A DNA stretch of 30,099 nucleotides from JBEKJU01 sp050011095 (GTDB lineage: Bacteria > Desulfobacterota > Syntrophorhabdia > Syntrophorhabdales > WCHB1-27): NCBI GenBank assembly GCA_050011095.1, contig JBEKJU010000009.1, forward strand, positions 1 through 30,099. Reading direction: 5' to 3'. The first letter of the stretch is position 1. Each line of letters begins with the position of its first letter. This document shows positions 15,489-24,635 of this stretch, one piece after another. Both the position numbers and the translations under genes were made by a program. Under the pieces are notes generated by a model, which had not been told where the DNA came from, made no database searches, and saw only the letters and a program-made list of their open reading frames with translations.

Positions 15489-15516
15489 TTGCTATTGGAG
15501 GAGAATTAGGCATAAT
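15489..15516 (+). promoter_or_regulatory. Candidate promoter of the large STAND gene
   Basis: TTGCTA (15489-15494) and CATAAT (15511-15516) are 16 bases apart. The start would fall near 15523, leaving a 20-base leader that contains GAGGAG (15526-15531). Match quality is moderate. Confidence 0.4.
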
Positions 15517-15542
15517 TCAGGTGGTGAGGAGCCTTTCGGGAT

Positions 15543-18500
15543 ATGGCCGTACTGACAATAATAGGAGAATGGGTATTCGGCAAAGTACTTGATTATGGCT
15601 GGAACAAGGCCAGAGCCAAACTCCGCCAGCCGAGCTTGCTGGAAGCGTTTGAAAGGGCATGCGAAAAAGCTTCGAAGGGAAGGGGGACAAACATTCCCTC
15701 GTACACCTACGAGTCCCTGAGCAATTCAAAAGACTTGCCCGAAAAAGAGGATCTATTCTCACGTTTCGAACCCTATCTCCAAGTAGGTAAGCTCCCCCAG
15801 CCGCAGAAGATAGCCGAGATTCTTATGGATATTTGGCAGATGCGAAGAACGCAGTTAGATTCCTCTGAGGCGGACGATTTCTTTGGAATGCCGGAAGATC
15901 AGGCCAGCCAACACTTCAGAACAATTGCTCAGCACTTCATCGTCGAAATTCTCATGACAGACGAGATTCGTAACGGTCTCGTGATCAAAATACTGCTATC
16001 CATATACTCGCGACCAGAAGATTTTGCCTTTCTGACGCCTATGGTTGAGCCTGATACCGGTAAAATCGGGAAGTCCTTCCTGCGGGCCTCGACATCGCTC
16101 CTTAGTTGGCCCAGAACACTCGGTGACAATCAATGGCTTGACCGCCCTCAACTAGGAGTCATCATAGATAGGATTGAGAGCTTCCAGGATTCAACTACTT
16201 TAATCCTCGGGCCTCCAGGCGCGGGCAAGTCAGCACTGTTATCCAAACTCGCCGAACGTCTGGCTCAAGCGGGTATGCCCGTCCTCGCAATAAAGGCTGA
16301 TCTCCTTCCCGGTGACGTCGACGATCCTGGTAAACTGGAAGGCTTTCTCGATCTTCCCTTTACCGCTGAAAAATGCCTCCTGACCTTGTCAGAACATGGG
16401 AAAACAGTCCTCATCATTGATCAGCTGGATGCGGTATCTGATTTGATCGATCAAAAATCCGGGCGTCTCAACCTCTTGCTGAATCTAATACAAACCGTTT
16501 CGTCCCTGAAGAACGTGCACGTCGTATGTTCATCAAGGCCGTTCGAATACAGACATGACGTCCGCCTCAATACACTTCAAGCTGACAACCTTGCCTTGGG
16601 CCCGCTCGCATGGGAGCAAGTAGAAGCGATTCTGCGAGACACGGTCGGAATACATGAGCGTTGGTCGGACGATTCACAATCGCTTCTCCGAATGCCGCTT
16701 CACCTAAAACTATTTTTGAGTCTTCGCACAAGAAACCCTTCAATAGGCCTTTCATCTTCATTGAACGGTCTGCTCGAAGAACTATGGCAGCAACGCGTGT
16801 TGAATCGGGAGGATTCCTTAGAACGCGTTGCTGCCATAGAACGGATCTCCGACAGGATTGCCTTGACTGAAGAACTATGGGTGCCGCGATCAACAGTTGA
16901 CGACATGCGAGCTGCGTTCGAAGCACTGGAGGGAGAAGATATACTCGTTACCGATGACGCCGGCCTAAGAATCGGGTTCAGGCATCAAGCACTGTTCGAT
17001 TTTGCTCAGGCACGTGCTTTCTCAAAAGGAGGAGCACGACTCTCGGACTACGTTCTTGGCCATCAGGATGGCCTGTTTGTGCGCCCAGTACTTCTAAGAT
17101 CTTTGGACTACGTTCGGGATTCTGATGTGCATACCTACACCCGGGAATTGTCAGCACTTTGGGATAATACGGACTTAAGACACCACTTACGGAGCTTGCT
17201 CGTCGAATACATGGCTTCGCGGAACGACCCCAGCGCTGTCGAAAGCGCCTGTGTTCTACCGCTTTTTGAAGATGAAACCCATATACAACGAATCTTGATC
17301 GCCATGGCAGGAAGCAAGGGGTGGTTCAAGATTGTGAAAGAGGCAAAGTTACCCCGCCTGATGTCCAGCTCTCCGGAAACCGCGAGTTTATGTGTCTCTC
17401 TGTTGGTTCAGGCACTATCGTTCGATAGCGAAGGCGTAATAGAACTAATTGAAGGCTGTTGGTTGCCTAATCAGAGATACGACTCTCTCACATTAACGGT
17501 CCTTCAGTATTTAAGGGATTGGCATCGAACGTCCGTCGCCTTGATCTGTATGGTCGCAAAACGTACGGAAAACTTCAACATACCCTACATTGGCGATGCC
17601 GTCTCCAAATCAAAGCCGGAATTGGCGCCGAGGATCGTACGCTCAGACTTTGACCGGAGGTTGAAAGAGGCAAGGCAAGAAGACAAAGAACGGCCTTCAC
17701 TCCCGCCCCCTCAGGATGACGCAAGCATTGAGGAGAAGACGTTTTACCAACTGACTAAGGAGGCGCACAAGAGCCTGAAGGCACTGATAGAAAACGATAT
17801 GAATTGGCATGATTTGTCCCTCATAGCGGAAAGTGCGCCTGTGGCCTTTCTCGATGAAATATGGCCGTGGTTCCTTGATGTGATAGCCTCCCTCCTTCAT
17901 GACCTCAACCCTTATGTACGTGAATACCAGGAGGACCATAGCCTCGGAACTACCTTTCACGAGGGGTACAGAAGGGAGCACCAGCCTGTCAATGCGCTGA
18001 AAGACGCCATTGAAAAACTCGCCGAAACAAAGGCCGATGACTTCGTTGGATTCCTGCGCTACAATGAGAATAGTCCGTGCATGGCCGTGCACAGGCTTCT
18101 ATCCCAAGGTCTAAGAAGAATAGCAGGCCGCTATCCAGAGGTTGTTTTGGACTATCTGACTTCAGACTTCAGGCGGCTCGCAATCGGTGATTACTCTGAC
18201 TCACACAGAGAAAGTTGCGCTCTCATTTCTGATCTGGTGCCTCATCTTACCGGAGAGGGTCGCGGTCGGCTTGAGAAGGCAATCCTGGAATGGAGGGGAT
18301 ACTACGACCCAGACGAAACATGGTCAGCCAAGAATAAGTTCGATCGGAGCAAATGGGAGCGACAGGATCGCCTCCGCCTCCTACGTGCTTTTCCCGACAA
18401 TCTGTTGTCACCCGAGGCGAAGAAATTCCGGGATCAAGAAGAACGGGCTTTCCCGAGGATTGCCGATGCGGAGTCAAGAATCACCGAGTTTCATGAGGTG

Positions 18501-20036
18501 GGCAGCCCAATGTCAGCCGAGCAGATGGCAAAGGCAAGGGACGAAGATATTCTCAATTTGTTCGACGAGCTCGACGATAAGACTGAGTGGGATCACCCAC
18601 GACACAAATGGAACAGAGACAGGTTCGTGGGAGGGACGATCCAGGCATCACGCGAATTAGGCAAGTTTGCAGAAGGCCACCCGGAGAGAGCACTCACGAT
18701 CCTGCAGGCATTAGCGCCGGGGCGTCAGGAGAATCCAGCGGGAGAAATAATCCAAGGTTTGGCGCGGTCGACGTTCTCCCACGAGAGCATTTTCGCAGTT
18801 ATCAAGGATCTAAATGCCAAAGGTTTTTCATCAGACTCGTTTCGAACGGATGTAGCGCGTGCGCTGCAGACCCGGGCAGAAAGGGACAATGGTTTGCCTG
18901 ACGAAATGCAAGATGTCATGGAAGACTGGCTGCCAGATGTCTCCGAACCATCACGAGAGCGCGTCCAGGACAGACGCGAGGAGCGGGAAGATGATTCCAT
19001 CCTCTGGGGCTATAGGGGTTTTATGACCCTTCCGGGCGGACGTGATATCATTTTGGCAGCCATTGCCCAGGGCTACTTACGGCGAGAGCCGCCGGATATC
19101 CCAGCATGGGGTAGAGTCATTGAGAGAACGTTGCGCTACGAGGAGCATCCGGATGTTTGGATAGTAACACTCCGATACATAATCTTCCTGTTTAACGGCG
19201 ATCGTGCGGTTGCCTCCGACGTGCTCGATCGGTTAATAATGAGGTTTCCTTCAGTAAGAGACAGTGTAGAAGGCATAGTCTGTATTGCCAAAGTCCTGCA
19301 TCTTGCTCCTGATCAAACCCTGATCAGGAGCTGGTTGATCGCCATCCGCGGCGGCGATTGGAACCTAGGAGCACAGGCCTTTGGAGAATTACTACTTCTC
19401 TACTATTTCCTGCAACCCGACGACAACTGGGTTAACGAGCAGATTCAAAAGGCGCTCCAGAGTAATGACTTGGTAGCGGTGCACAGGGGCCTGGCTTTTG
19501 CGGCGGCTTTGAACTGGCATACACCGAGATGCAGAAAAATCAGTACCCGTGTAATTGTCGAACTCGCCGATAGTAGTGATGAAACCGTGCACATCGCAAT
19601 ATCAAGACTGTTTCGTTTCGATGAAAACATCCCATTGAACAATGAAATGAAGGAAGTTATATCGGTAATCATACGCAACCCCCGGCTTCTCTTAAGATGC
19701 GCGGAGCATCTCGTAAGTGGGGTGCAATATGCAACAGCTTTCGAGCCTGATTTGATAAGCCTGATTTGTCATCGACTCCTGGATATAGGCGTGGACGAGA
19801 TGAGGAGCGCCGGACGAAATCTCTTTGGTCTGGCGGAACCGCTGGTTTCCATGGCCTTGACCCTCCATCGCATGCCTACCCCTCGAAGAGAGATCGGGCT
19901 TGCCATATTCGAAAGGCTTATCGAAAGCAATATCCAGGAAGCAAGACAGGCTTTAGAGATGCTTGACAGAAAGCCATTTGCCTCTCTGCCTGCAAGACTG
20001 ACCCACCGGCGAAGGAAAGCACGACGAAGAAGTTGA
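15543..20036 (+). CDS. Large STAND/NACHT-like NTPase, candidate anti-phage sensor-effector
   Basis: The 1,497-residue protein has a helical N-terminal region (1-200) with no effector fold I recognise. A P-loop NTPase follows, with Walker A GPPGAGKS at 223-230 (Lys229) and Walker B VLIIDQLD at 289-296 (Asp293). A CSSRPFEYR sensor-like stretch lies near 330, and RHQALFDFAQAR at 480-491 resembles the winged-helix motif ending many bacterial NACHT/STAND modules. From about 520 to the end there are roughly 950 residues of helical, repeat-like sequence without a named family, probably the target-sensing solenoid. Avs-type STAND proteins sense phage proteins this way and oligomerise. I cannot place this one in Avs1-5, and no nuclease, protease, TIR or SIR2 motif is evident. 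The gene is more AT-rich than the flanking core genes, consistent with transfer. It converges with the SIR2 gene, 66 bases away. Confidence 0.75.
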   Translation: MAVLTIIGEWVFGKVLDYGWNKARAKLRQPSLLEAFERACEKASKGRGTNIPSYTYESLSNSKDLPEKEDLFSRFEPYLQVGKLPQPQKIAEILMDIWQMRRTQLDSSEADDFFGMPEDQASQHFRTIAQHFIVEILMTDEIRNGLVIKILLSIYSRPEDFAFLTPMVEPDTGKIGKSFLRASTSLLSWPRTLGDNQWLDRPQLGVIIDRIESFQDSTTLILGPPGAGKSALLSKLAERLAQAGMPVLAIKADLLPGDVDDPGKLEGFLDLPFTAEKCLLTLSEHGKTVLIIDQLDAVSDLIDQKSGRLNLLLNLIQTVSSLKNVHVVCSSRPFEYRHDVRLNTLQADNLALGPLAWEQVEAILRDTVGIHERWSDDSQSLLRMPLHLKLFLSLRTRNPSIGLSSSLNGLLEELWQQRVLNREDSLERVAAIERISDRIALTEELWVPRSTVDDMRAAFEALEGEDILVTDDAGLRIGFRHQALFDFAQARAFSKGGARLSDYVLGHQDGLFVRPVLLRSLDYVRDSDVHTYTRELSALWDNTDLRHHLRSLLVEYMASRNDPSAVESACVLPLFEDETHIQRILIAMAGSKGWFKIVKEAKLPRLMSSSPETASLCVSLLVQALSFDSEGVIELIEGCWLPNQRYDSLTLTVLQYLRDWHRTSVALICMVAKRTENFNIPYIGDAVSKSKPELAPRIVRSDFDRRLKEARQEDKERPSLPPPQDDASIEEKTFYQLTKEAHKSLKALIENDMNWHDLSLIAESAPVAFLDEIWPWFLDVIASLLHDLNPYVREYQEDHSLGTTFHEGYRREHQPVNALKDAIEKLAETKADDFVGFLRYNENSPCMAVHRLLSQGLRRIAGRYPEVVLDYLTSDFRRLAIGDYSDSHRESCALISDLVPHLTGEGRGRLEKAILEWRGYYDPDETWSAKNKFDRSKWERQDRLRLLRAFPDNLLSPEAKKFRDQEERAFPRIADAESRITEFHEVGSPMSAEQMAKARDEDILNLFDELDDKTEWDHPRHKWNRDRFVGGTIQASRELGKFAEGHPERALTILQALAPGRQENPAGEIIQGLARSTFSHESIFAVIKDLNAKGFSSDSFRTDVARALQTRAERDNGLPDEMQDVMEDWLPDVSEPSRERVQDRREEREDDSILWGYRGFMTLPGGRDIILAAIAQGYLRREPPDIPAWGRVIERTLRYEEHPDVWIVTLRYIIFLFNGDRAVASDVLDRLIMRFPSVRDSVEGIVCIAKVLHLAPDQTLIRSWLIAIRGGDWNLGAQAFGELLLLYYFLQPDDNWVNEQIQKALQSNDLVAVHRGLAFAAALNWHTPRCRKISTRVIVELADSSDETVHIAISRLFRFDENIPLNNEMKEVISVIIRNPRLLLRCAEHLVSGVQYATAFEPDLISLICHRLLDIGVDEMRSAGRNLFGLAEPLVSMALTLHRMPTPRREIGLAIFERLIESNIQEARQALEMLDRKPFASLPARLTHRRRKARRRS

Positions 20037-20102
20037 AAAAGGAAAGGTCTGGCGGAAAAATGGAGGTTGGTTAAACCGTTAGCTTCCGGACTCGGCAATG
20101 CT

Positions 20103-23100
20103 TCACGGTTCCGACTGGCCCACTTGGCCCTCACCCACCTTACTTCCTGGCGATTCAATACCTGACTCTTCTTCTACGTCACTCTCGTTATGGGTGTCAG
20201 CCCTCTGTTTGCCTGAGATGGGCTTCTTTTTCGTCGCCGAAAGAAGCTCGGCGAGGGCCTTAAGGGCACCTTCACTGCGATCGCGGGCGATCCGAAAGAC
20301 CTCTCGCGCGCCGCGGCTCACTTCCTTGCGGTTTTCTTGCAAGCGCTTCGGCCAATTGCCCGCCGCGACTTTAACGTCGACCTCTTTGAAGAGCCGAACC
20401 AACAGGTCGGGAGCCAATCCATCGACAAATCGGAGAAACAGCGGAATTTCCTCGCAATCGATTCCCTCAAGCCTCGCGAGTCGATCCACTATTCGAGACA
20501 GATCCGTCTCGATGGACGAAACGGCTAAGTCTTTGGCAATTTTAGCGACCCGTGCGAGTGCCCATGTCTGCAGTTTCCAGTCAGACCCATTGTGCCCTGC
20601 GAGATTGAAGCGCCCACCTTTCCGCACCACGGCAACAGCGGCTTCGGGCGAAATACCAGCGATGATAGGGTCAATCTCGTCGATCAGGTCAGCATGCCGA
20701 GCGACCCACTCGCGCACCGGCTGCTGGTCGCTCTTGACGATCAAAGCATCCAGTAAAAGTCGGAGTTCCCGGGGAGGTCGTTGCCAGTGCTTCGCAGTAC
20801 GATTCTCGAGCTCCTGCCAGTCCAATGTATCGACAATTTCCCGATGTTTCCTTGGGTTCCTACTTCGTATCCAGAACAGTAATTCGGCATAGGGTTCCCA
20901 GTCTCCGTATCGACAGGTCACAATACCCGAAACTACACTGCGGGGCGGAAGAAAGTTGGTAATCTGCCTTGATAGCCGTCGTTGTCTGCTGGTAGGCGGT
21001 CTCCGAGCGAACGGATTTTCCCCGAGGATGATCCAGCGAAGCTCCCGTGTGTCTGCTAATGTTTCGAGAGGGTTCTCCGCATATGCCTGCCCAATTGTCG
21101 AGATCGTCCCGTTTAAGCATTCAGTTGCAAAATCGAGGTCATAATGAGCGATTCCTACCAAAAGCCAGCTCAAGTGGACGATGTCCTTCGCTTTGAATTC
21201 CCGTGTCATAGTGAGGAGCCACGTCCGGGGAAGGACGGCCGTGAATGTATCTCTCCATCTCTTTTCGGCTGCGGCAGCCAACCGGCCCAGAAAGTAACCC
21301 CAGACATAGCCATCAGCGCAACGGGCGGTGCGAAGTTGGGCGGCGATCGTACCTGGATCGATCGATTCGAGGAGTTGCTGAGCGGCGTGCTTGTCGGCGT
21401 TATAAAGATTGTTGACTAAGGTCCCGATCCCGTACCCGCTGATACCGTCGGCTGTTTCGAGCCAGCGCTTCAAGACGCCAAAATAAGGGGCCAGCCCTTC
21501 TGGCCGAAGTGTCCCATGACCGATTAGCCTGCTCAATAAATGAGCTGCATCCCGCCGCTCAAGCGGACTTGTAACTCCGTAGCACCGTTGGACCAGTTCT
21601 CCGGTATCCCGCGGTGACAAGAAGTCCCATTCCGTGTTCCCCGTAACACGAAAAGCGTCGGAAAAGAGCAGCTCGTCCAGCAGCCACGAGATCCCCTGAA
21701 GGGACGAACGCTGTTCTTTGATAATCGCTCTGAGCAAAGAGACCGCCGCCGTGAACTGCGTGTCCTTCCGGCCAGTGAAGAAATTCCTGATCACGACGGC
21801 CGCGAACCGCATGTGCGGGCAGCGGAGTGGAGTTCGAGGAAGAATAGCCGCCCTTCGGCGGAGTAGATCAAGGCCTGCCGCGGCCCATGACTCACCCCGG
21901 CTCAGCAACTGCACATCTTGCGCAACCTCTTCAACGGCGCATCCAGCATCGAGAGAAAGGAGCTGACGGGCGGCGATCACAAGCAACAGGAGATCGGCCC
22001 GGTCAAAGTCACGGAGGACATTCAGCTCTTCACGGGCTTGGCGCCACCCGCCCCGGAGGGCGAACGCGAATTGCCAAGGGGTATCCGCCTTGGCCGCCTC
22101 GTCTAACCGGTGTTCGAGCGATGTGTCCATGTATCCGTCTCCGACATGAGAGTCATAGCGCCTCACGATTGGGAGGAGTTCCGCCCTCCGATGCCGAAAT
22201 TCGGCAGTTAAGGCTTCAACGGCTACCTTCGCCGGAATCCTGACGGCATTCGATCGTTCTCCAGTGGCATCGGTTGTGGCCCTGATAACCTTGGCATCGG
22301 GGCCGGCAAGGTCAGCGAGCTGGTCGGCGAACCCCGCTGGGAAAATTTGCGTATCGTCAACAACCAGTATTCTCTTCCAGGGTGTCGAGCGTATCGCAGG
22401 ATCCGGTGCATCCTCCGCCCGCAGTTGGGCTCGATTCGGGCGCAGAACTTCCCACCCCCGTTGCTGACACTCCCGGGCTAATTGCCAGGCCGTAATCGAT
22501 TTCCCGCAGCCTGAGCACCCCGCAATTTCTACAGTGTGGAGCAGTTCCAGTGTGCGGGCTGCGGAGTCGAAATGCGGTAAACGAGGACAAGTGTCGACGT
22601 CAAGCGGGCCCAAGCGTTCGCCTGAAACGGCAGCTTCGATGCCACGCTGATTCGCGAATGAAACGTACTCCCACCCGCGAAGCTCCGGGTCAGGACACAA
22701 TTCTTTGACGAGGAACCCCAAGGCCTCCTGAGCGGAAAAGGGAATCGCCCCCTCCCCAGTGGCACTGGCGATAATCCGGAAGACCCGCCAACGGTTTGCC
22801 AGGGGGCGGATCAGGCGCTCCGTCACAACGTCGTCTCGCTCGGAATATCCAACGATCAAAAGCGTCCGGGGCCGCTCGGCTGCCAAGGCCGTCATACGCT
22901 CGACCAAGTCACTCGGGATTGAGCCAGGTTCGTGCGGCAGAATCCAGTCGTCCTCTGGATGAAGGCAGTCGCCATGAGGTTTCCACAATTTGATCCCTTG
23001 GGCGTTCAGATCAATGCCATATCGACTTCTGAAAGCTGCCTCAAGAAGCGTGTCCCAGTTCAGCGAGATGACGTGTAAGACCCGACCACAGTGAACCAAA

Positions 23101-23459
23101 CGGGCGAGGGCTGTATGAACCGGCGAAGGGGTCGACGCCCGCTCCCGGTCGAGCTGGGCGAAACTGAATTGAAAAGTTCTCCGGGCGTAAGGGTCTGCCG
23201 CGATTTGGGAGAATCCGACCTGAATGCGGCTCCAGTCAAGACCAATGGTGTCCTTCGCGTTTCCGAACAGTACCCCCAAGGCGTCGCAAGTTGACTGCAT
23301 AACGGTGGGATGAGCGTCGAGAGTATGCCAGACCAACGGGGGAAGTTGCCCGGCTAATGGCATTCCGGCCAAGAAAGACGCGCCAGCACCTACTACAGCA
23401 ATGGCGTCCGACGTCCGGATCTCAAGAACGGCATTATCGAGGGTTGCATCGTTAGCCAT
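20103..23459 (-). CDS. SIR2-like NADase fused to a P-loop (STAND-type) NTPase, candidate abortive-infection protein
   Basis: The product has 1,118 residues. Residues 15-250 form a SIR2-like domain: VVGAGASFLAG at 22-32 (nucleotide-binding loop), SLNWD at 132-136 (Asn134, Asp136) and KPHGD at 160-164 (His162). These are the residues used by NAD-hydrolysing defence SIR2 domains (ThsA, DSR, Avs5). A P-loop module follows, with IAGCSGCGKS at 312-321 (Lys320, Ser321) and ILVVDD at 364-369. The remaining 700 residues are helical, probably a sensor, ending in a charged, likely disordered tail. Inferred action: recognise an infection signal, assemble and deplete NAD+. It is close in plan to Avs5 but longer; family membership is not established. 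A TATAAT lies seven bases before the ATG, hinting at a leaderless mRNA. Confidence 0.78.
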   Translation of the reverse strand: MANDATLDNAVLEIRTSDAIAVVGAGASFLAGMPLAGQLPPLVWHTLDAHPTVMQSTCDALGVLFGNAKDTIGLDWSRIQVGFSQIAADPYARRTFQFSFAQLDRERASTPSPVHTALARLVHCGRVLHVISLNWDTLLEAAFRSRYGIDLNAQGIKLWKPHGDCLHPEDDWILPHEPGSIPSDLVERMTALAAERPRTLLIVGYSERDDVVTERLIRPLANRWRVFRIIASATGEGAIPFSAQEALGFLVKELCPDPELRGWEYVSFANQRGIEAAVSGERLGPLDVDTCPRLPHFDSAARTLELLHTVEIAGCSGCGKSITAWQLARECQQRGWEVLRPNRAQLRAEDAPDPAIRSTPWKRILVVDDTQIFPAGFADQLADLAGPDAKVIRATTDATGERSNAVRIPAKVAVEALTAEFRHRRAELLPIVRRYDSHVGDGYMDTSLEHRLDEAAKADTPWQFAFALRGGWRQAREELNVLRDFDRADLLLLVIAARQLLSLDAGCAVEEVAQDVQLLSRGESWAAAGLDLLRRRAAILPRTPLRCPHMRFAAVVIRNFFTGRKDTQFTAAVSLLRAIIKEQRSSLQGISWLLDELLFSDAFRVTGNTEWDFLSPRDTGELVQRCYGVTSPLERRDAAHLLSRLIGHGTLRPEGLAPYFGVLKRWLETADGISGYGIGTLVNNLYNADKHAAQQLLESIDPGTIAAQLRTARCADGYVWGYFLGRLAAAAEKRWRDTFTAVLPRTWLLTMTREFKAKDIVHLSWLLVGIAHYDLDFATECLNGTISTIGQAYAENPLETLADTRELRWIILGENPFARRPPTSRQRRLSRQITNFLPPRSVVSGIVTCRYGDWEPYAELLFWIRSRNPRKHREIVDTLDWQELENRTAKHWQRPPRELRLLLDALIVKSDQQPVREWVARHADLIDEIDPIIAGISPEAAVAVVRKGGRFNLAGHNGSDWKLQTWALARVAKIAKDLAVSSIETDLSRIVDRLARLEGIDCEEIPLFLRFVDGLAPDLLVRLFKEVDVKVAAGNWPKRLQENRKEVSRGAREVFRIARDRSEGALKALAELLSATKKKPISGKQRADTHNESDVEEESGIESPGSKVGEGQVGQSEP

Positions 23460-23493
23460 ACAGTTATTATACTATGAGCTATCCATCGCTAAC
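23451..23493 (-). promoter_or_regulatory. SIR2 gene start region: TATAAT flanked by GTTAGC/GCTAAC
   Basis: Minus-strand TATAAT lies at 23471-23466, so transcription would begin at about the ATG (23459). GTTAGC (23451-23456) and its complement GCTAAC (23488-23493) flank it. The -35 is poor, which suggests a need for an activator or tight control. The evidence is weak. Confidence 0.35.
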
Positions 23494-23586
23494 GCCGTTT
23501 TCGTCCCACGTTTCATTGCCACAAATAAATCTTAGCCATCCTAACAGCGCATGATATGAAGACTACGGGGGCAACCTTTGTCATTT

Positions 23587-23772
23587 CTATTGCATTCTAC
23601 GTTCGCTTTCCCGGATGAACCTTTCTATCTCTTCTTTTCGGATGAATGCTTTTCGCTCGGAATAGCGCACAACAGAAAGCTTGCCCTGTTTGATGTAGCG
23701 CCATAGGGTAGCCTTCGATACCTTCAAAATTGCCGGGACCTCCTTGAGAGGTATGAGATCAGCCGTATCCAT
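23587..23772 (-). CDS. Excisionase-family (HTH_17) DNA-binding protein
   Basis: The 61-residue MerR-like winged helix has the order LIPLKEVPAILKVSKATLWRY (helix-turn-helix), IKQGKLSVVRYSERKAFIRK (wing) and a closing helix EEIERFIRE, typical of helix_turn_helix_17 excisionase-like proteins. Such proteins serve as recombination directionality factors or small regulators on mobile elements. It stands alone, reading leftward toward the SIR2 gene with a 127-base gap, and has no strong ribosome site. It is the second such gene in the window and may mark an older element or a module boundary. Confidence 0.75.
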   Translation of the reverse strand: MDTADLIPLKEVPAILKVSKATLWRYIKQGKLSVVRYSERKAFIRKEEIERFIRESERRMQ

Positions 23773-23830
23773 GCAAATAGTCTAATAAGGTTCACTACCT
23801 TACACAAGGCTTATTTTGTCTCACTATTGC

Positions 23831-23859
23831 TTGACACGATACTACTGAAACTATATGAT
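23831..23859 (+). promoter_or_regulatory. Strong sigma70-type promoter of the small-gene cassette
   Basis: TTGACA (23831-23836) and TATGAT (23854-23859) are separated by 17 bases: a perfect -35 and a five-of-six -10. Transcription should begin near 23866, reading into the small open frames at 23874 and 23989. Confidence 0.65.
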
Positions 23860-23873
23860 ACTTATATTAACCT

Positions 23874-23987
23874 ATGAAACGTCATTGGCGAAAGAAATTG
23901 GAGAGGGGCAGTGACGATATAAAAAAACAGGGTCTATGGGAGCTGTTTCTAGGAAGGACCAAGAACTGGATAGGAGCCCGGAAGTGA
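23874..23987 (+). CDS. Possible 37-residue basic leader peptide
   Basis: An ATG eight bases after the predicted transcription start opens a 37-codon frame. Its stop (TGA 23985-23987) is one base before the next ATG. The peptide is rich in Lys, Arg and Trp. No ribosome site precedes it, so if translated it would be from a nearly leaderless end. It may be chance; the one-base spacing to the next gene is the main support. Confidence 0.22.
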   Translation: MKRHWRKKLERGSDDIKKQGLWELFLGRTKNWIGARK

Positions 23988-23988
23988 G

Positions 23989-24234
23989 ATGGCAGAAGAT
24001 AAAAAGTCACTTGACCAGTTGACCAAGGAAGACTACCAAAAAGCCCTCAGCGAGATACAGGGGACGCTGGCGGAGTGCGTGGGCGATCTCATTATCCTCG
24101 GGGGTTACCTTGAGTCCGACGATTCGCTCGATTCCGAGAACACGCACTACGTGATGATGGCAGCAAGGGATATCGTGCAGGTCGCCTCTCAGGCCGTCAA
24201 GAAGGCCCTCAGCTACACGTACCCGATGGTGTAA
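23989..24234 (+). CDS. Small acidic helical protein of unknown function
   Basis: I do not recognise this 81-residue protein. It is soluble, without a signal peptide, and is probably all helix: a charged start (MAEDKKSLDQLTKEDYQKAL), a middle LAECVGDLIILGGYLES and a helix MMAARDIVQVASQAVKKAL. It lies downstream of the strong promoter at 23831 and converges on the XRE gene with 30 bases between them. A GGAAG stretch lies just before the ATG. It could be a small immunity, inhibitor or regulatory protein of the island, but nothing in the sequence proves it. Confidence 0.5.
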   Translation: MAEDKKSLDQLTKEDYQKALSEIQGTLAECVGDLIILGGYLESDDSLDSENTHYVMMAARDIVQVASQAVKKALSYTYPMV

Positions 24235-24264
24235 TGGGCCATGCACCCGAGGGGGCGAAGGGGA

Positions 24265-24585
24265 TTACGACGAAGCCTTCCTCAGAAAATCCAGGCAGAG
24301 ATTCAACGTCTTGGCGTCTGCATGTTTAAGAAGAGACTCAATGGCCTTCGACACCCTTTGTTTGGGCTCTAGCTCTGCGGGGAGTATCAGAAGTTCAAAG
24401 AGCTCCACGTCCAGCCCCTTTGCGATCTTCTCCAGCGTGAGGATGGTGAGGTTTTTCTGCCCCCGCTCGATGGCGCTCACGTACTTGGCGTTGATGCCGG
24501 CCCTTTCCCCCAACTGATCCTGGGTGATGCCGTTCTTCTCTCTGATGTTCTGTATCTTTCCGCCGAGCAGCGACAGGATGTCCAT
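24265..24585 (-). CDS. XRE-family helix-turn-helix regulator
   Basis: The 106-residue regulator has an HTH_3 domain at about 8-62: IQNIREKNGITQDQLGERAG, then INAKYVSAIERGQKN and LTLEKIAKGLDV. A short helical tail follows that may dimerise. The ATG at 24585 is chosen because AAGGA lies about six bases upstream; the frame opens nine codons earlier without a site. It is divergent from the 49-residue gene and the membrane-protein cassette leading to the AAA-subtilase pair. A palindrome in the shared intergenic region is a plausible operator, so it may repress itself and the cassette. Confidence 0.85.
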   Translation of the reverse strand: MDILSLLGGKIQNIREKNGITQDQLGERAGINAKYVSAIERGQKNLTILTLEKIAKGLDVELFELLILPAELEPKQRVSKAIESLLKHADAKTLNLCLDFLRKASS

Positions 24586-24621
24586 ATGATTCCTTTCTGT
24601 AAAACATACCAAAGGGCGTCA

Positions 24622-24635
24622 AGGGTTGTAACCCT
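24622..24635. promoter_or_regulatory. Palindrome AGGGTT-GT-AACCCT, candidate XRE operator
   Basis: A perfect six-base inverted repeat with a two-base centre lies 37 bases upstream of the XRE ATG, a normal size and place for an autoregulatory site. ATAAGTT is also repeated directly at 24639 and 24669, and a TTGACA at 24674-24679 (weak -10 TAAATA at 24697-24702) could drive the rightward genes. Confidence 0.45.
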
